A stretch of 64,000 bases of DNA from Trichococcus ilyis (lineage in GTDB: Bacteria; Bacillota; Bacilli; Lactobacillales; Aerococcaceae). The first letter of the stretch is position 1; each line of letters opens with the position of its first letter. Below, piece by piece: positions 50,725 through 62,212 of the stretch. The stretch is taken from NCBI RefSeq assembly GCF_900109135.1, contig NZ_FNYT01000001.1:1-64000 (forward strand), given 5' to 3'. A program made the translations under genes and the position numbers. Under the pieces are notes generated by a model. The model saw nothing but the letters and a program-made list of their open reading frames with translations, was not told where the DNA came from and ran no database searches.

Positions 50725-53700
50725 GTGTCTTTTGTGCATTTGCAGGTCATCAGTGCCTATTCTCTGTTGCAGACGACTACCCGGATAGAGGATCTGGTGC
50801 GCAGCGCCAAGACAAAAGGCTATCAGGCCATCGCGTTGACGGACCAAAATGTTCTTTACGGTCAAGTCGATTTTTTCAAGCTTTGCAAAAAATATGAGAT
50901 CCAACCCATTCTGGGGATCCAACTGGATCTGCCCGGAATCATCAATAAAGAGCGCACCTTTCCGCTGGTATTGCTGGCGAAGGACTTCGCGGGCTACCAA
51001 AAGCTGATGGTTTTGTCGACCGTGAGGAATCAGGATGCTGAAAATAAAGAATTGCTCGCTCTGTTGGAGAATGACCCAAGCCGCATCATCGCGATCACGC
51101 CGGGAGAAAAGGGCGAAATCGAAAATTTTTTGCTGGGAAACGATCCGCAGAACGCCCAAGCTGCCTGTTTGGCATGGGGAAGAATCTTCAACTCCGGGAA
51201 TTTTTATCTAGGAGTTCAGCTCCACGAAAAAATGAAACCGATCATCCCAGGATTGAAGCGTCTGTCGCAGGAAACGAACACCCCGATCACAGCGCTGCAT
51301 GACGTCAGATATCTGGAGCCGAGCGACAATTTCAGTTGCCGGGTCCTGAAGGCGATCGAAGCGAACGAAAAAGTGGATCTGCAATCGGAAGCGCTGGATG
51401 GAATGTATTATTTGCCTTCTTGCCAAGAAATCGAACGGAAATTTCAGGAAGCCGATTTGGCGGATTCCGCTGAGATGACCCAGAAAATTGCCAACGAGAT
51501 CCAAATCGAGCTGCCGCTGCATCAATCGTTGCTGCCGCGCTATCCGGTGCCTGCCGGGACGACTCCCCAGGCTTACCTCCGGAGACTCTGCGAGGAAGGC
51601 TTGCGCCAGCGGATTGCCGCGCCCGCGCCGGAGTACGAAAAACGCTTGGCGTACGAATTGGAAGTCATCCATGAAATGGGCTTCGAGGATTACTTCCTGA
51701 TTGTTTGGGACGTGATGGCATACGCGAGAAAGGCGAAGATCATGCCGGGGGCCGGACGCGGCTCTGCGGCCGGTTCGCTTGTGTCATATGTTCTGCGGAT
51801 CACCCATGTCGATCCTATCAAATACAACCTGTTGTTTGAGCGGTTTTTGAACAGAGAACGCTACAACATGCCGGATATCGATTTGGATTTTCCGGACAAC
51901 CGCAGGGATGATGTCCTGCATTACGTCCGGGATAAATACGGTTCGGACCATGTCGCCCAAATCGCCACATTCGGGACGCTGGCCGCAAAAATGTCCTTGC
52001 GCGATACGGCCCGGGTATTCGGACTCACAGTCGCGGAGTCCCAAGCATGGTCGAATGCGATCCCGAATCAATTGGGCATCACCCTGGCGGAGGCAAGGCA
52101 GAAATCGAAAGACTTGCAGGGCCTGATCAGTGCGACTGCAGTGAATCGCCTGTTGTACGAAACCGCCGAAAAAATCGAAGGCGTTCCGCGGCATGTTTCC
52201 ACGCACGCGGCAGGGGTCGTCATCAGCGACCAACCGTTAAGGGGCATTGTGCCTTTGCAGAAGAAAAACAGCGAGCTGTACCTGACGCAGTACACGATGG
52301 GCAACATCGAAGAAATCGGCTTGCTGAAAATGGACTTCCTCGGGCTGAAAAATCTGACGATACTGAACGATGCGGTGCAACTGGCCAGCGAAGCGCACAA
52401 AGCAAGCATCAATATTTGGGAGATACCGCTGGACGATGAGCGGACGCTCGATATATTCCGAAGAGCGGATACGAATGGGGTCTTTCAGTTCGAATCGCCC
52501 GGCATCAAAAATGTCTTGCGCAAACTCGGGCCCGAGTCGATCGAGGATATCGCCGCTGTCAATGCGCTCTATCGGCCAGGCCCGATGGAACAAATCGATC
52601 TCTTCGTTTCGCGCAAAAAAGGGCAGGCAAGAATCGAATATCCCCATCCGGATCTGCAGCCGATCCTTGAGGTCACTTATGGCGTGATGGTTTATCAGGA
52701 ACAGGTCATGCAAGTGGCATCCAAAATGGCAGGATTCAGCTTGGGGGAAGCGGACATCCTCAGGAGAGCGATCGGCAAAAAGCAAAAAGCGTCCATCGAC
52801 GAAGAAAGAAGGCACTTCATCGAAGGTTCGCTGCAGCAAGGTTATTCCGAGCAGACGGCCGAACAGGTTTACGATTACATCGAACGGTTCGCCAATTACG
52901 GATTCAACCGTTCGCATTCGTTTGCCTACTCATTCATAGCCTACCAACTCGCCTACATGAAGGCGCACTTTCCGGAAGCCTTTTTCGCGGCGCTGCTGAA
53001 TTCCGTCAACCAACATTCGGATAAGATGAAGGAATACTTCATCGAACTGAAAAGGCGCAACATCAGCGTCTCCTACCCGGACATCAACACGAGCAACTGG
53101 AAATTCACGCTGCATCAGCAGGCGATCCAGTTCGGTTTGGGCGGGATCAAAGGGCTGCGGCGGGATTTCATCCAGGAAATCATCAAAGAACGGCAAGCAC
53201 ACGGGCAGTATCAGGATTTTGTCCAATTTTTGCGGCGGATCCACGCCAAATGGCTCAAAAAGGAAAATATCACACCGCTCATTTACAGTGGGGCGTTCGA
53301 CAGTTTTGGGCATTCCCGCGCTACGCTGCTGCAATCGTTGCCGGGAATGCTGAACAGCATCGATTACAGCGGAAACAACATCGACCTGTTTTCGGTGCTG
53401 GAACCGAAATATGTCGAAACGAAAGAACTGCCCCTGTTGGAACTGTTGGATTTGGAGGAAGCGGCACTGGGCCATTCGCTGAAAGGTCACCCTATCGATC
53501 AATTCGGAAAATTATACAGCAGCGGCTCAGTCGTGTACGCTTCTGAACTGGCCCACGACAAAAAGATGCGCACAATGGGGCTGATCAAAGACATCCGGAG
53601 AATCCAGACGAAAAAAGGCGACCCGATGGCTTTCGCGAACTTGACCGACAGTACAGGCGAAATCAGCCTCACGATTTTCCCGGAGTACTATATCCGGTTC

Positions 53701-54063
53701 ATGAAATTGCTCAAGGCAAACCAACTGCTTGTCGTTGAGGGCAAGCTGGAACGCTCGAAACAATCCGACAAAGTCAATTTTTTGGTTACGCATATCTGGG
53801 AAGCCGGCGCCTATCAGGAACTGTTGGATCAAAAAAGAGAGAATGTCTTCATCCGATTGACGGCGGAAAACAACACTCCGGAATTGTTCGGAAAAATGTA
53901 TCAGATACTGAACAAGCAAAAGGGTGCCCACCCGGTCATCCTTTACAATGAGGCGACCAAGCAAACCATCCGCTTGGCGGCGGAAAGCTGGGTTTCGATT
54001 TCGCCCGCCCTGCTGGATGCGCTGAAAGAAATTTTCGGGAGCGGAAATGTTGCCGTGAAATGA
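50725..54063 (+). CDS. dnaE: DNA polymerase III subunit alpha (DnaE type)
   Basis: An 1112-residue replicative polymerase that in Firmicutes extends primers before hand-off to PolC. The PHP domain (about 1-210) has HLQVISAYSLL: the second histidine of the usual HxxxH is Ile, so PHP catalysis is unlikely. The polymerase core follows (MPGAGRGSAAGSLVSYVLRI, the catalytic aspartates in NMPDIDLDFPD, VSTHAAGVVIS). Next come the helix-hairpin-helix and OB fold (about 950-1030). GTG start with AAAGGAGGG upstream. pfkA and pyk follow, as in Bacillus, but without accDA. Confidence 0.97.
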   Translation: MSFVHLQVISAYSLLQTTTRIEDLVRSAKTKGYQAIALTDQNVLYGQVDFFKLCKKYEIQPILGIQLDLPGIINKERTFPLVLLAKDFAGYQKLMVLSTVRNQDAENKELLALLENDPSRIIAITPGEKGEIENFLLGNDPQNAQAACLAWGRIFNSGNFYLGVQLHEKMKPIIPGLKRLSQETNTPITALHDVRYLEPSDNFSCRVLKAIEANEKVDLQSEALDGMYYLPSCQEIERKFQEADLADSAEMTQKIANEIQIELPLHQSLLPRYPVPAGTTPQAYLRRLCEEGLRQRIAAPAPEYEKRLAYELEVIHEMGFEDYFLIVWDVMAYARKAKIMPGAGRGSAAGSLVSYVLRITHVDPIKYNLLFERFLNRERYNMPDIDLDFPDNRRDDVLHYVRDKYGSDHVAQIATFGTLAAKMSLRDTARVFGLTVAESQAWSNAIPNQLGITLAEARQKSKDLQGLISATAVNRLLYETAEKIEGVPRHVSTHAAGVVISDQPLRGIVPLQKKNSELYLTQYTMGNIEEIGLLKMDFLGLKNLTILNDAVQLASEAHKASINIWEIPLDDERTLDIFRRADTNGVFQFESPGIKNVLRKLGPESIEDIAAVNALYRPGPMEQIDLFVSRKKGQARIEYPHPDLQPILEVTYGVMVYQEQVMQVASKMAGFSLGEADILRRAIGKKQKASIDEERRHFIEGSLQQGYSEQTAEQVYDYIERFANYGFNRSHSFAYSFIAYQLAYMKAHFPEAFFAALLNSVNQHSDKMKEYFIELKRRNISVSYPDINTSNWKFTLHQQAIQFGLGGIKGLRRDFIQEIIKERQAHGQYQDFVQFLRRIHAKWLKKENITPLIYSGAFDSFGHSRATLLQSLPGMLNSIDYSGNNIDLFSVLEPKYVETKELPLLELLDLEEAALGHSLKGHPIDQFGKLYSSGSVVYASELAHDKKMRTMGLIKDIRRIQTKKGDPMAFANLTDSTGEISLTIFPEYYIRFMKLLKANQLLVVEGKLERSKQSDKVNFLVTHIWEAGAYQELLDQKRENVFIRLTAENNTPELFGKMYQILNKQKGAHPVILYNEATKQTIRLAAESWVSISPALLDALKEIFGSGNVAVK

Positions 54064-55348
<1,285 letters not shown>

Positions 55349-55399
55349 CGAAAAGTTTACTCACGTTTTACAAAATATAAAATGAGGTGCTTATTTTCT

Positions 55400-57157
55400 A
55401 TGAAAAAGACAAAAATTGTATGTACGATCGGACCTGCCAGTGAATCAGTGGAAACACTCGTCAAATTGATAAACGCCGGTATGAATGTCGCCCGCTTGAA
55501 TTTCTCGCACGGAGACTTTGAAGAACATGGCGCACGTATCGTCAACATTCGCGAAGCATCAAAAATCACCGGCAAAATGTGTGCAATCCTTTTGGATACA
55601 AAAGGGCCTGAAATCCGTACAAACAACATGAAGGACGGCATCGTTTCTTTGATCGCCGGCGAAACAGTCAGAATCTCCATGACAGAAGTTGAAGGCACGA
55701 AAGATAAATTCTCCATCACTTATCCTGAACTGATCAATGACGTCGTAGTTGGAAACCATATCCTATTGGATGACGGTTTGATCGACTTGGAAGTGACTGA
55801 AATCGACAAAGCGAACAATGAAATTGTTACTTTGGTCAAAAACTCAGGCATCCTAAAAAACAAAAAAGGTGTCAATCTTCCAGGAATCAAAACTAACTTC
55901 CCGGGCATCACACAAAAAGATACTGAAGATATCATCTTCGGTATCGAAAATGATGTCGATTTCATCGCGGCCAGCTTCGTGCGTCGCGCAAGTGACGTAT
56001 TGGCGATCACTGAAATTTTGGAAAAACACAATGCAACCCACATCCAAATCATCCCTAAAATCGAAAACCAAGAAGGTCTCGACAACATCGACGAAATCCT
56101 GAAAGTTTCTCAAGGTTTGATGGTTGCCCGTGGTGACTTAGGTGTGGAAATCCCGACTGAGGAAGTTCCGATCGCACAAAAAATGTTGATCAAAAAATGT
56201 AACGCATTAGGCAAACCAGTCATCACAGCAACACAAATGTTGGATTCCATGCAACGCAACCCGCGTCCTACCCGTGCTGAAGCAGGGGACGTAGCCAACG
56301 CTATCTTTGACGGAACAGATGCAGTCATGCTGTCCGGAGAAACGGCCGCTGGGGATTACCCGGTTGAAGCTGTTACGACAATGGCAACAATCGCCATCCG
56401 TACGGAAGAAGCGATTGTCGGTCAGGATGCATTTGCTTTGAAAGCATACAGCAACACGGATATGGCTGAAGCAATCGGTCAATCGGTTGGACACACAGCG
56501 CGCAATCTTAACATCCAAACAATCGTTGCGGCTACCGAGTCTGGACATACAGCGCGCATGATCTCTAAATACCGTCCGAAATCACACATCGTTGCGGTCA
56601 CATTCTCGGAACGTCAAAGACGTGGATTGGCACTTTCATGGGGCGTCTATCCTTTCGTAACCGAAAAACCGGATTCGACTGATGAGATGATGGAATTGGC
56701 TGCAAAAGTTGCCAAAGAACAAAACTTTGCTAAAGAAGGCGACTTGATCATCATCACTGCCGGCGTACCGGTAGGCGAACGCGGCACTACCAACTTGATG
56801 AAGATCCAATTGATCGGAACAAAATTGACTTCAGGCCAAGGTATCGGCGACAAATCCGTCATCGGTAAAGCGGTAGTGGCGCTTTCGGCTGAAGAAGCAA
56901 TCGCTAAAGCGACGGAAGATTGCATTTTGGTGTTGAAGAACTCCGATAAAGATTACACGCCTGCATTCGAAAAAGCTGCAGCTGTAATCGTTGAAGCTGG
57001 CGGCTTGACAAGTCATGCTGCTGTCGTCGGAATCGCAAGCGGCATTCCGGTGATCGTTGGGGCTGAAAATGCGACTGCATTGGTGCAAGACAACGAATTG
57101 ATCACGATCGATTCTCGCCGCGGCATCATTTACCGTGGCGCAACAACTACCATCTAA
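55400..57157 (+). CDS. pyk: Pyruvate kinase
   Basis: A 585-residue enzyme making pyruvate and ATP from phosphoenolpyruvate. The catalytic barrel has [31 protein letters not shown], the [12 protein letters not shown] lysine and [12 protein letters not shown]. The regulatory C-domain follows. An extra C-terminal PEP-utiliser-like domain (about 475-585: [21 protein letters not shown]) is present, as in bacilli and many Lactobacillales. The ATG at 55400 has GAGGTG about 10 bases upstream; an ATG at 55382 precedes that site. The gene ends at a strong hairpin. Confidence 0.98.
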   Translation: MKKTKIVCTIGPASESVETLVKLINAGMNVARLNFSHGDFEEHGARIVNIREASKITGKMCAILLDTKGPEIRTNNMKDGIVSLIAGETVRISMTEVEGTKDKFSITYPELINDVVVGNHILLDDGLIDLEVTEIDKANNEIVTLVKNSGILKNKKGVNLPGIKTNFPGITQKDTEDIIFGIENDVDFIAASFVRRASDVLAITEILEKHNATHIQIIPKIENQEGLDNIDEILKVSQGLMVARGDLGVEIPTEEVPIAQKMLIKKCNALGKPVITATQMLDSMQRNPRPTRAEAGDVANAIFDGTDAVMLSGETAAGDYPVEAVTTMATIAIRTEEAIVGQDAFALKAYSNTDMAEAIGQSVGHTARNLNIQTIVAATESGHTARMISKYRPKSHIVAVTFSERQRRGLALSWGVYPFVTEKPDSTDEMMELAAKVAKEQNFAKEGDLIIITAGVPVGERGTTNLMKIQLIGTKLTSGQGIGDKSVIGKAVVALSAEEAIAKATEDCILVLKNSDKDYTPAFEKAAAVIVEAGGLTSHAAVVGIASGIPVIVGAENATALVQDNELITIDSRRGIIYRGATTTI

Positions 57158-57173
57158 GCTTAAATAAATTAGA

Positions 57174-57216
57174 GAGCAAATGGGTCTGGGACAAGAGTCT
57201 CGGGCCCATTTGCTTT
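57174..57216 (+). terminator. Hairpin terminator after pyk
   Basis: GCAAATGGG / CCCATTTGC with a nested GGAC/GTC stem. The T run is short, so efficiency is uncertain, but it is the only hairpin after the operon. Confidence 0.7.
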
Positions 57217-57367
57217 CCTGATGATCTGGATGGGGCAGTCGCCGCAGACGGCAAGGGCAAATAATCCGAATATCGGCTTGCATAAGTCACCGACGTTTTG
57301 GAAATCAAATTGGTATATGGTAAAATGAAAGAAATACAGCGACGGAAAGACCGTCTGGAGGAGAAAT

Positions 57368-58234
57368 ATGAGTAAACGATTAGGTACAATCATCACAGGT
57401 GTGATCGTGGACGAGAACGAGAAGAGCGTCTTCGTTCAAAAAGACGGCATCACATATCGATTGGATAAGGAAGAGTCAGAAGCTCCATTGCAGCTTGGGG
57501 ATACAGTCAAAGGTTTTGTGTATGAAGGGATGAACAAACAACTGCGCATGACTTTAAAAGAGCCGGCCAGTCAAGTGGGTCGCTATGGCTGGGGAACAGT
57601 AGTGGCTGTGCGCAAGGATCTGGGCGTGTTCGTTGATATCGGCCTTAAGGATAAAGAAATCGTGGTTTCATTGGATAACCTGCCGGACATCAAATCACTC
57701 TGGCCCAAAAAAGGCGATCGCCTATTGATCGCTCTGGAACAGGACAGCAAAGACCGGCTTTGGGGTATCCTTGCCGATGAACCGGTTTTCCGTTCCATAT
57801 CCCGCAAACCAGGAGAGGAATGGAAGAACAAAGATATTACCGGAACCGTCTTCCGTCTGAAGATGGTAGGAACCTTCATCTTGACCGACGATTATTATAT
57901 CGGCTTCATTCACCCCTCTGAGCGGGAAATCGAACCGCGTCTGGGCGAAGTCGTCAGCGGCCGAGTTATCGGCATCAGTCCACATGGCATGCTGAACCTG
58001 TCTTTGAAACCGCGTGCGCATGAAGCCATCAGTGAGGATGCGGCGATGATTTTGGTGTTGTTGGAGCAGAGCCCGACGAAGAGTCTGCCTTACGGAGACA
58101 AAAGCGACCCGCAAGCAATCAAAGAATATTTTGGCATCAGCAAAGCGCAATTCAAAAGAGCCTTAGGCCACTTGCTGAAAGCCAGACTGGTCGTCCAGCA
58201 AGATGGGCACACTAAATTAATCAACAAGGATTAG
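57368..58234 (+). CDS. cvfB: S1-domain RNA-binding protein, CvfB family
   Basis: A 288-residue cytoplasmic RNA-binding protein. Consecutive S1-like beta-barrels fill residues about 1-215 (first about 5-60, a clear S1 motif at 72-135 with YGWGTVVAVRKDLGVFVDIG, a third at 150-210). A winged helix closes the chain (about 225-285: YFGISKAQFKRALGHLLKA). This is the architecture of CvfB/YitL. CvfB affects virulence gene expression in Staphylococcus; the direct targets are not known here. GGAGGAGAA precedes the ATG. The Fur-family gene follows after 34 bases. Confidence 0.92.
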   Translation: MSKRLGTIITGVIVDENEKSVFVQKDGITYRLDKEESEAPLQLGDTVKGFVYEGMNKQLRMTLKEPASQVGRYGWGTVVAVRKDLGVFVDIGLKDKEIVVSLDNLPDIKSLWPKKGDRLLIALEQDSKDRLWGILADEPVFRSISRKPGEEWKNKDITGTVFRLKMVGTFILTDDYYIGFIHPSEREIEPRLGEVVSGRVIGISPHGMLNLSLKPRAHEAISEDAAMILVLLEQSPTKSLPYGDKSDPQAIKEYFGISKAQFKRALGHLLKARLVVQQDGHTKLINKD

Positions 58235-58268
58235 GCGATTCAGCTGATCCTAAAAGGAGCCGACAGCA

Positions 58269-58724
58269 GTGACGGAATTGTCATTAAACACCATCAAAAA
58301 AAAATTGCAGGAGGCAGGATTCAAGCTCACTCCACAACGGGAAGCGACTGTCAGCGTGCTGCTGGAAAAGGAAAAGGAGCATCTGAGTGCGGAGGAGATT
58401 TTCCTGTTGTTGCGCCTTAAGCATCCTGATATCGGCCTGGCGACAGTATACCGTACCTTGGAAATCTTGACGGAACTGAACATCACGTACAAAGTGGTCT
58501 TTGAGGATGGATTATCGCGCTATGATTTGAGAAGGACAAGCAACGAACATTTCCACCATCACCTTTTGTGCATCGAATGCGGCAATATCGAAGAGATTCA
58601 CGAAGATCTGTTGGGGGAAGTCGAAAAAGATGTCGAAGCCCGCTACCAATTCGTGGTGAAAGACCATCGGTTGACTTTTCACGGCATCTGCCGGGACTGC
58701 CAACAAAAATTAAGGAATAAATAG
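58269..58724 (+). CDS. fur: Fur-family metal-responsive repressor
   Basis: A 151-residue regulator. The winged helix (about 10-85: LTPQREATVSVLLEK, ATVYRTLEILTEL) is followed by the metal-binding dimer domain with HFHHHLLCIECG and a second CRDC pair, so the structural zinc site is complete. The HHHHLLC pattern points to Fur or Zur rather than PerR, but the metal cannot be assigned surely. GTG start with AAAGGAGCC upstream. It lies next to xerD, as fur does in several bacilli and lactic acid bacteria. Confidence 0.85.
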   Translation: MTELSLNTIKKKLQEAGFKLTPQREATVSVLLEKEKEHLSAEEIFLLLRLKHPDIGLATVYRTLEILTELNITYKVVFEDGLSRYDLRRTSNEHFHHHLLCIECGNIEEIHEDLLGEVEKDVEARYQFVVKDHRLTFHGICRDCQQKLRNK

Positions 58725-58754
58725 GCTAATACAGGACGGAATGGGTCGGGGGAC

Positions 58755-59645
58755 ATGGAAGAAGAAATCAATGCCTATGGGCGGTATTTGCGGATCGAGC
58801 GGGGCTTGTCCGACAATACAATCATCAGTTATCAGAGGGACCTCAGAAAATACAGACAATTTTTGGAAAAACAGGCGATTCGGGCGTTCGGGGAAGTCAC
58901 CAAACCGGATATTCTGTTGTATCTACAGTTTTTGAATGAGGAAAAATTAGCGACAGCTTCAATCGGAAGGATGCTCACCAGCCTGCGGAGATTCCATCAA
59001 TACTTAAAGGAGGAAGGGTTGATGGACAACGATCCGATGATCACGATCCAAATGCCGAAGAAACAGCAAAAGTTGCCGAAAGTGCTCTCGATGGATGAAA
59101 TCGAAAGGTTGCTTGCCGCCCCTGATGTCAAAACGGTGCTTGGCTTACGCGACCGCGCCATTCTGGAACTGCTGTATGCAACTGGCCTTCGGGTCAGCGA
59201 ACTTATACAGATAACCATGAGCGAAATCCATTTGGATATCGGGTTCATCCAGACGATAGGCAAAGGCGACAAGGAAAGGATCGTGCCGCTAGGGGAAGAG
59301 GCGGCCTTTTGGATTTCGGAATACCTTTCGGACAGCCGCCCCGCTTTGGCGAAAGGGAGGAAAGAGACTCCTTATCTGTTCCTGAATTTCCATGGGAATG
59401 GGTTCACCCGCCAAGGAATCTGGAAAAATCTGAAGCAGACTGTGCGGAACGCCGGCATCAAAAAAAATGTGTCTCCGCACATGCTGCGCCATTCGTTTGC
59501 AACCCATATTCTGGAAAATGGAGCGGATCTGCGGATTGTGCAAGAACTGCTGGGACATGCCGATATTTCCACAACCCAGATTTATACGCACATCACGACC
59601 GAAAGAATGGCAGAAATCTATCAAAAATATCATCCTCGTGCTTGA
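58755..59645 (+). CDS. xerD: Site-specific tyrosine recombinase XerD
   Basis: A 296-residue recombinase that resolves chromosome dimers at dif. The N-terminal SAM-like core-binding domain (about 1-85) is followed by the catalytic domain with the arginine in YATGLRVSEL, the HMLRHSFATH block, the LGHADIS histidine and nucleophile Tyr277 in TTQIYTH. Length and context identify XerD rather than a phage integrase: it is followed by deoB, punA and scpAB, as in Bacillus. The ATG at 58755 follows a weak GGGGGA site. Confidence 0.95.
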   Translation: MEEEINAYGRYLRIERGLSDNTIISYQRDLRKYRQFLEKQAIRAFGEVTKPDILLYLQFLNEEKLATASIGRMLTSLRRFHQYLKEEGLMDNDPMITIQMPKKQQKLPKVLSMDEIERLLAAPDVKTVLGLRDRAILELLYATGLRVSELIQITMSEIHLDIGFIQTIGKGDKERIVPLGEEAAFWISEYLSDSRPALAKGRKETPYLFLNFHGNGFTRQGIWKNLKQTVRNAGIKKNVSPHMLRHSFATHILENGADLRIVQELLGHADISTTQIYTHITTERMAEIYQKYHPRA

Positions 59646-59698
59646 TCCGGACCGGGCAGGGCCCATCCTGAAGCCGAGGATAAGGGAGGAAAACAATC

Positions 59699-60868
59699 AT
59701 GAAATATAACCGCATCCATTTGATCGTTTTGGATTCCGTCGGCATTGGCGAGGCGGCTGATGCCGAGAAGTATGGCGATGCCGGGGCGGATACGCTTGGG
59801 CATATCGCTGAGGTTGCGGGCTTGAAGGTTCCGAATCTGGAAAAACTGGGTCTAGGCAATATCCGTGAACTCAGCGGCGTGAAGCCGGACAGCGCGTCCA
59901 TTGGGTACTATACGAAGCTTGAGGAACAGTCGGTCGGCAAAGATACGATGACGGGGCATTGGGAAATCATGGGGCTGAATATCCAGTCGCCGTTCCGTGT
60001 TTTTCCGGAAGGTTTCCCTCCGGAACTGATCGAGAAAATCGAAAACCACACAGGTCGGAAAATTGTCGGGAACAAGCCGGCCAGCGGAACTGAAATCATT
60101 GACGAGTTCGGTGAGCACCAAATGCGGACGGGGGATCTGATCGTCTATACGTCGGCTGATCCGGTGCTGCAGATTGCTGCCCACGAAGAAATCATTCCGC
60201 TCGAAGAATTGTACGCAATCTGCGAGTATGTCCGGGAGATTACGCTGGACGATCCCTATATGATTGGAAGGATCATTGCCAGACCGTATATCGGCACACC
60301 TGGCCATTTTACCCGCACGAGCAATCGGCACGATTACGCCCTGAATCCGTTCGGGCAAACGACACTGGATTACTTGAAGCAAGGCGGATACGATGTCATT
60401 GCGATCGGCAAGATCAATGACATCTATAATGGCCAAGGCATCACGGAGTATGTGCGCACAAAAAATAACATGGACGGCGTCGACCAGTTGTTGGCTGTCA
60501 TGGGAAGAGATTTTCATGGCTTAAGCTTCCTGAATTTGGTCGATTTTGATGCTTTGTATGGCCATCGCAGAGATGTGGAAGGCTACGCTGAGGCTATCGA
60601 AGCTTTTGACGCGCGGATTCCTGAAATATTGGCAGGCCTCCAGGAGGACGATCTGCTGCTGCTTACCGCGGACCACGGGAATGATCCGACCTTCCCGGGG
60701 ACAGATCATACGCGCGAATATGTACCCTTATTGGCCTACTCGAAACAAATGCAGGAGCGGGGTGAACTGAAGCAAGGCAAATTTGCTGATATCGGCGCAA
60801 CTGTATCCGATAATTTTCAGGTGGCTTCCACTCAAATCGGCCAGAGTTTTTTAGAACAATTGAACTAG
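59699..60868 (+). CDS. deoB: Phosphopentomutase
   Basis: A 389-residue enzyme that interconverts ribose- or deoxyribose-1-phosphate and the 5-phosphates. The alkaline-phosphatase-type metal sites are visible in [12 protein letters not shown], the phospho-acceptor threonine region KDTMTGHWE and [16 protein letters not shown]. It joins nucleoside breakdown to the pentose phosphate pathway and is followed after 14 bases by a purine nucleoside phosphorylase gene. AGGGAGGAAA precedes the ATG. Confidence 0.98.
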   Translation: MKYNRIHLIVLDSVGIGEAADAEKYGDAGADTLGHIAEVAGLKVPNLEKLGLGNIRELSGVKPDSASIGYYTKLEEQSVGKDTMTGHWEIMGLNIQSPFRVFPEGFPPELIEKIENHTGRKIVGNKPASGTEIIDEFGEHQMRTGDLIVYTSADPVLQIAAHEEIIPLEELYAICEYVREITLDDPYMIGRIIARPYIGTPGHFTRTSNRHDYALNPFGQTTLDYLKQGGYDVIAIGKINDIYNGQGITEYVRTKNNMDGVDQLLAVMGRDFHGLSFLNLVDFDALYGHRRDVEGYAEAIEAFDARIPEILAGLQEDDLLLLTADHGNDPTFPGTDHTREYVPLLAYSKQMQERGELKQGKFADIGATVSDNFQVASTQIGQSFLEQLN

Positions 60869-60882
60869 CGAGGTGCTTAGAT

Positions 60883-61701
60883 ATGACAAATGACCAAAAC
60901 AACGTGCGCATAGCCGCCGAATTTTTGGAAGAAAGAGGCTTATTGGAACCCGAATTTGGGTTGATTCTGGGTTCAGGTTTAGGCGAATTGGCCGAAGAAA
61001 TTACCGATGCCGTCGCGATCCCCTATGAGGAAATCCCTTATTTCCCTGTATCCACAGTCGAAGGCCACAAAGGCCAACTCGTGTACGGGAATCTGAGCGG
61101 GAAAAAAGTCATCGCCATGCAAGGACGCTTTCATTTCTATGAAGGTTACGGACTCGAAGCGGTCACTTTTCCGATCAGGGTCATGAAACAATTGGGTGTC
61201 CATTCCTTGGCGCTGACAAATGCGGCCGGGGGCATCAATTATGCGTTCACACCTGGGGATCTGATGCTGATCAATGATCATATCAATCTGACGGGACAGA
61301 ATCCGTTGATTGGTCCGAACGATCCGGCCCAAGGCCCGCGCTTCACGGATATGAGTCAAGCCTATGATGCCGAATATCAGGAAACCATCAAAAAGGTCGC
61401 TGTCGAGATGGGTCTTGATCTGAAGGAAGGCGTTTATCTTGGGTTGACAGGGCCGACCTATGAAACACCGGCGGAAATCCGGATGTGCCGGGTGCTGGGG
61501 GCGGATGCAGTCGGGATGTCCACGGTGCCGGAAGCTATCGTAGCGCGTCATGCGGGATTGCGCATTTTTGGTGTTTCCTGTATAACTAATTTAGCATCGG
61601 GTATGCAAGCGACCCTTAATCATGAAGAAGTGGTCGAAACGACTACCCGTGTCAAAGAAACATTCAAAGCTTTATTGAAGAATGTATTGGTTGCCCTCTA
61701 A
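60883..61701 (+). CDS. punA: Purine nucleoside phosphorylase (trimeric, PunA type)
   Basis: A 272-residue enzyme that splits inosine and guanosine with phosphate into base and ribose-1-phosphate. Motifs are LILGSGLGEL, the GRFHFYEGY phosphate and ribose site, TNAAGGINY, and GVSCITNLASGM. Its length marks the trimeric family rather than the hexameric DeoD (about 235 residues). Together with deoB and the nucleoside importer at 25.8-30.8 kb it forms a purine salvage route. GCGAGGTGC precedes the ATG. Confidence 0.96.
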   Translation: MTNDQNNVRIAAEFLEERGLLEPEFGLILGSGLGELAEEITDAVAIPYEEIPYFPVSTVEGHKGQLVYGNLSGKKVIAMQGRFHFYEGYGLEAVTFPIRVMKQLGVHSLALTNAAGGINYAFTPGDLMLINDHINLTGQNPLIGPNDPAQGPRFTDMSQAYDAEYQETIKKVAVEMGLDLKEGVYLGLTGPTYETPAEIRMCRVLGADAVGMSTVPEAIVARHAGLRIFGVSCITNLASGMQATLNHEEVVETTTRVKETFKALLKNVLVAL

Positions 61702-61819
61702 AGGATTGTGGAAGAAAGGACCTCTCTCGTATCACGTTGTTGCGAAGAGGCATATCCGTTCGGAATGTTGGTCCTTAGAGCGGATATCAAAGCAAATACA
61801 AAGTGAGAAGGAGATAGAA
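61702..61819 (+). other. Leader region between punA and ribT with interleaved inverted repeats
   Basis: AAGGACC (61716-61722) can pair with GGTCCTT (61770-61776), and ATATCCG (61752-61758) with CGGATAT (61781-61787). The two pairings cross, so they form a pseudoknot or exclude each other. A third short stem (CCTCT / AGAGG, 61721-61750) nests in the first. The in-frame extension of ribT through this region does not look like protein. Confidence 0.4.
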
Positions 61820-62212
61820 GTGTTCATTTCTTATAATCAATCATGTGAAAAAATAGCTATGGGACTGCTTTCTTATGTGACGGATCTAAAAAATGTAGCG
61901 AGGCTGAAGGCGGAAATGGAAAGCTACATCGAAAATGCCGACAGGAAGCTATTCTTGTGGAAAGACGAAGAGACAGACAATATTGTTGCTTTGATAGGCA
62001 TAGAAATCAGCGAAGCCGTGGTGCTGGTCCGTCATATCGCTGTCTCGCCTTCTTTTCGGAAGGAAGGCATCGTCCACCGCTTGCTGGACGGTCTGCAGCA
62101 GCAATATCCGGCGAGCGCAATCAACGGGACGTTGGAGACAGCGGCTTTCATCGCCAGATGGAACCAAAAGCAGCAAGCCCGAGCCGATGAGGAAACGAGT
62201 GGATCAGTGTGA
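61820..62212 (+). CDS. ribT: RibT-like GNAT-family protein
   Basis: A 130-residue protein of the acetyltransferase (GNAT) fold, with LFLWKDEETDNIVALIGIEI and the acetyl-CoA-loop-like RHIAVSPSFRKEGIVHRLLDGL. RibT is named for its place at the end of the Bacillus riboflavin operon, where it lies before scpA; its reaction is not established. No other rib gene is present here, while the ribT-scpA-scpB order is kept. The GTG at 61820 is chosen because GAAGGAGA lies about 6 bases upstream. Confidence 0.82.
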   Translation: MFISYNQSCEKIAMGLLSYVTDLKNVARLKAEMESYIENADRKLFLWKDEETDNIVALIGIEISEAVVLVRHIAVSPSFRKEGIVHRLLDGLQQQYPASAINGTLETAAFIARWNQKQQARADEETSGSV

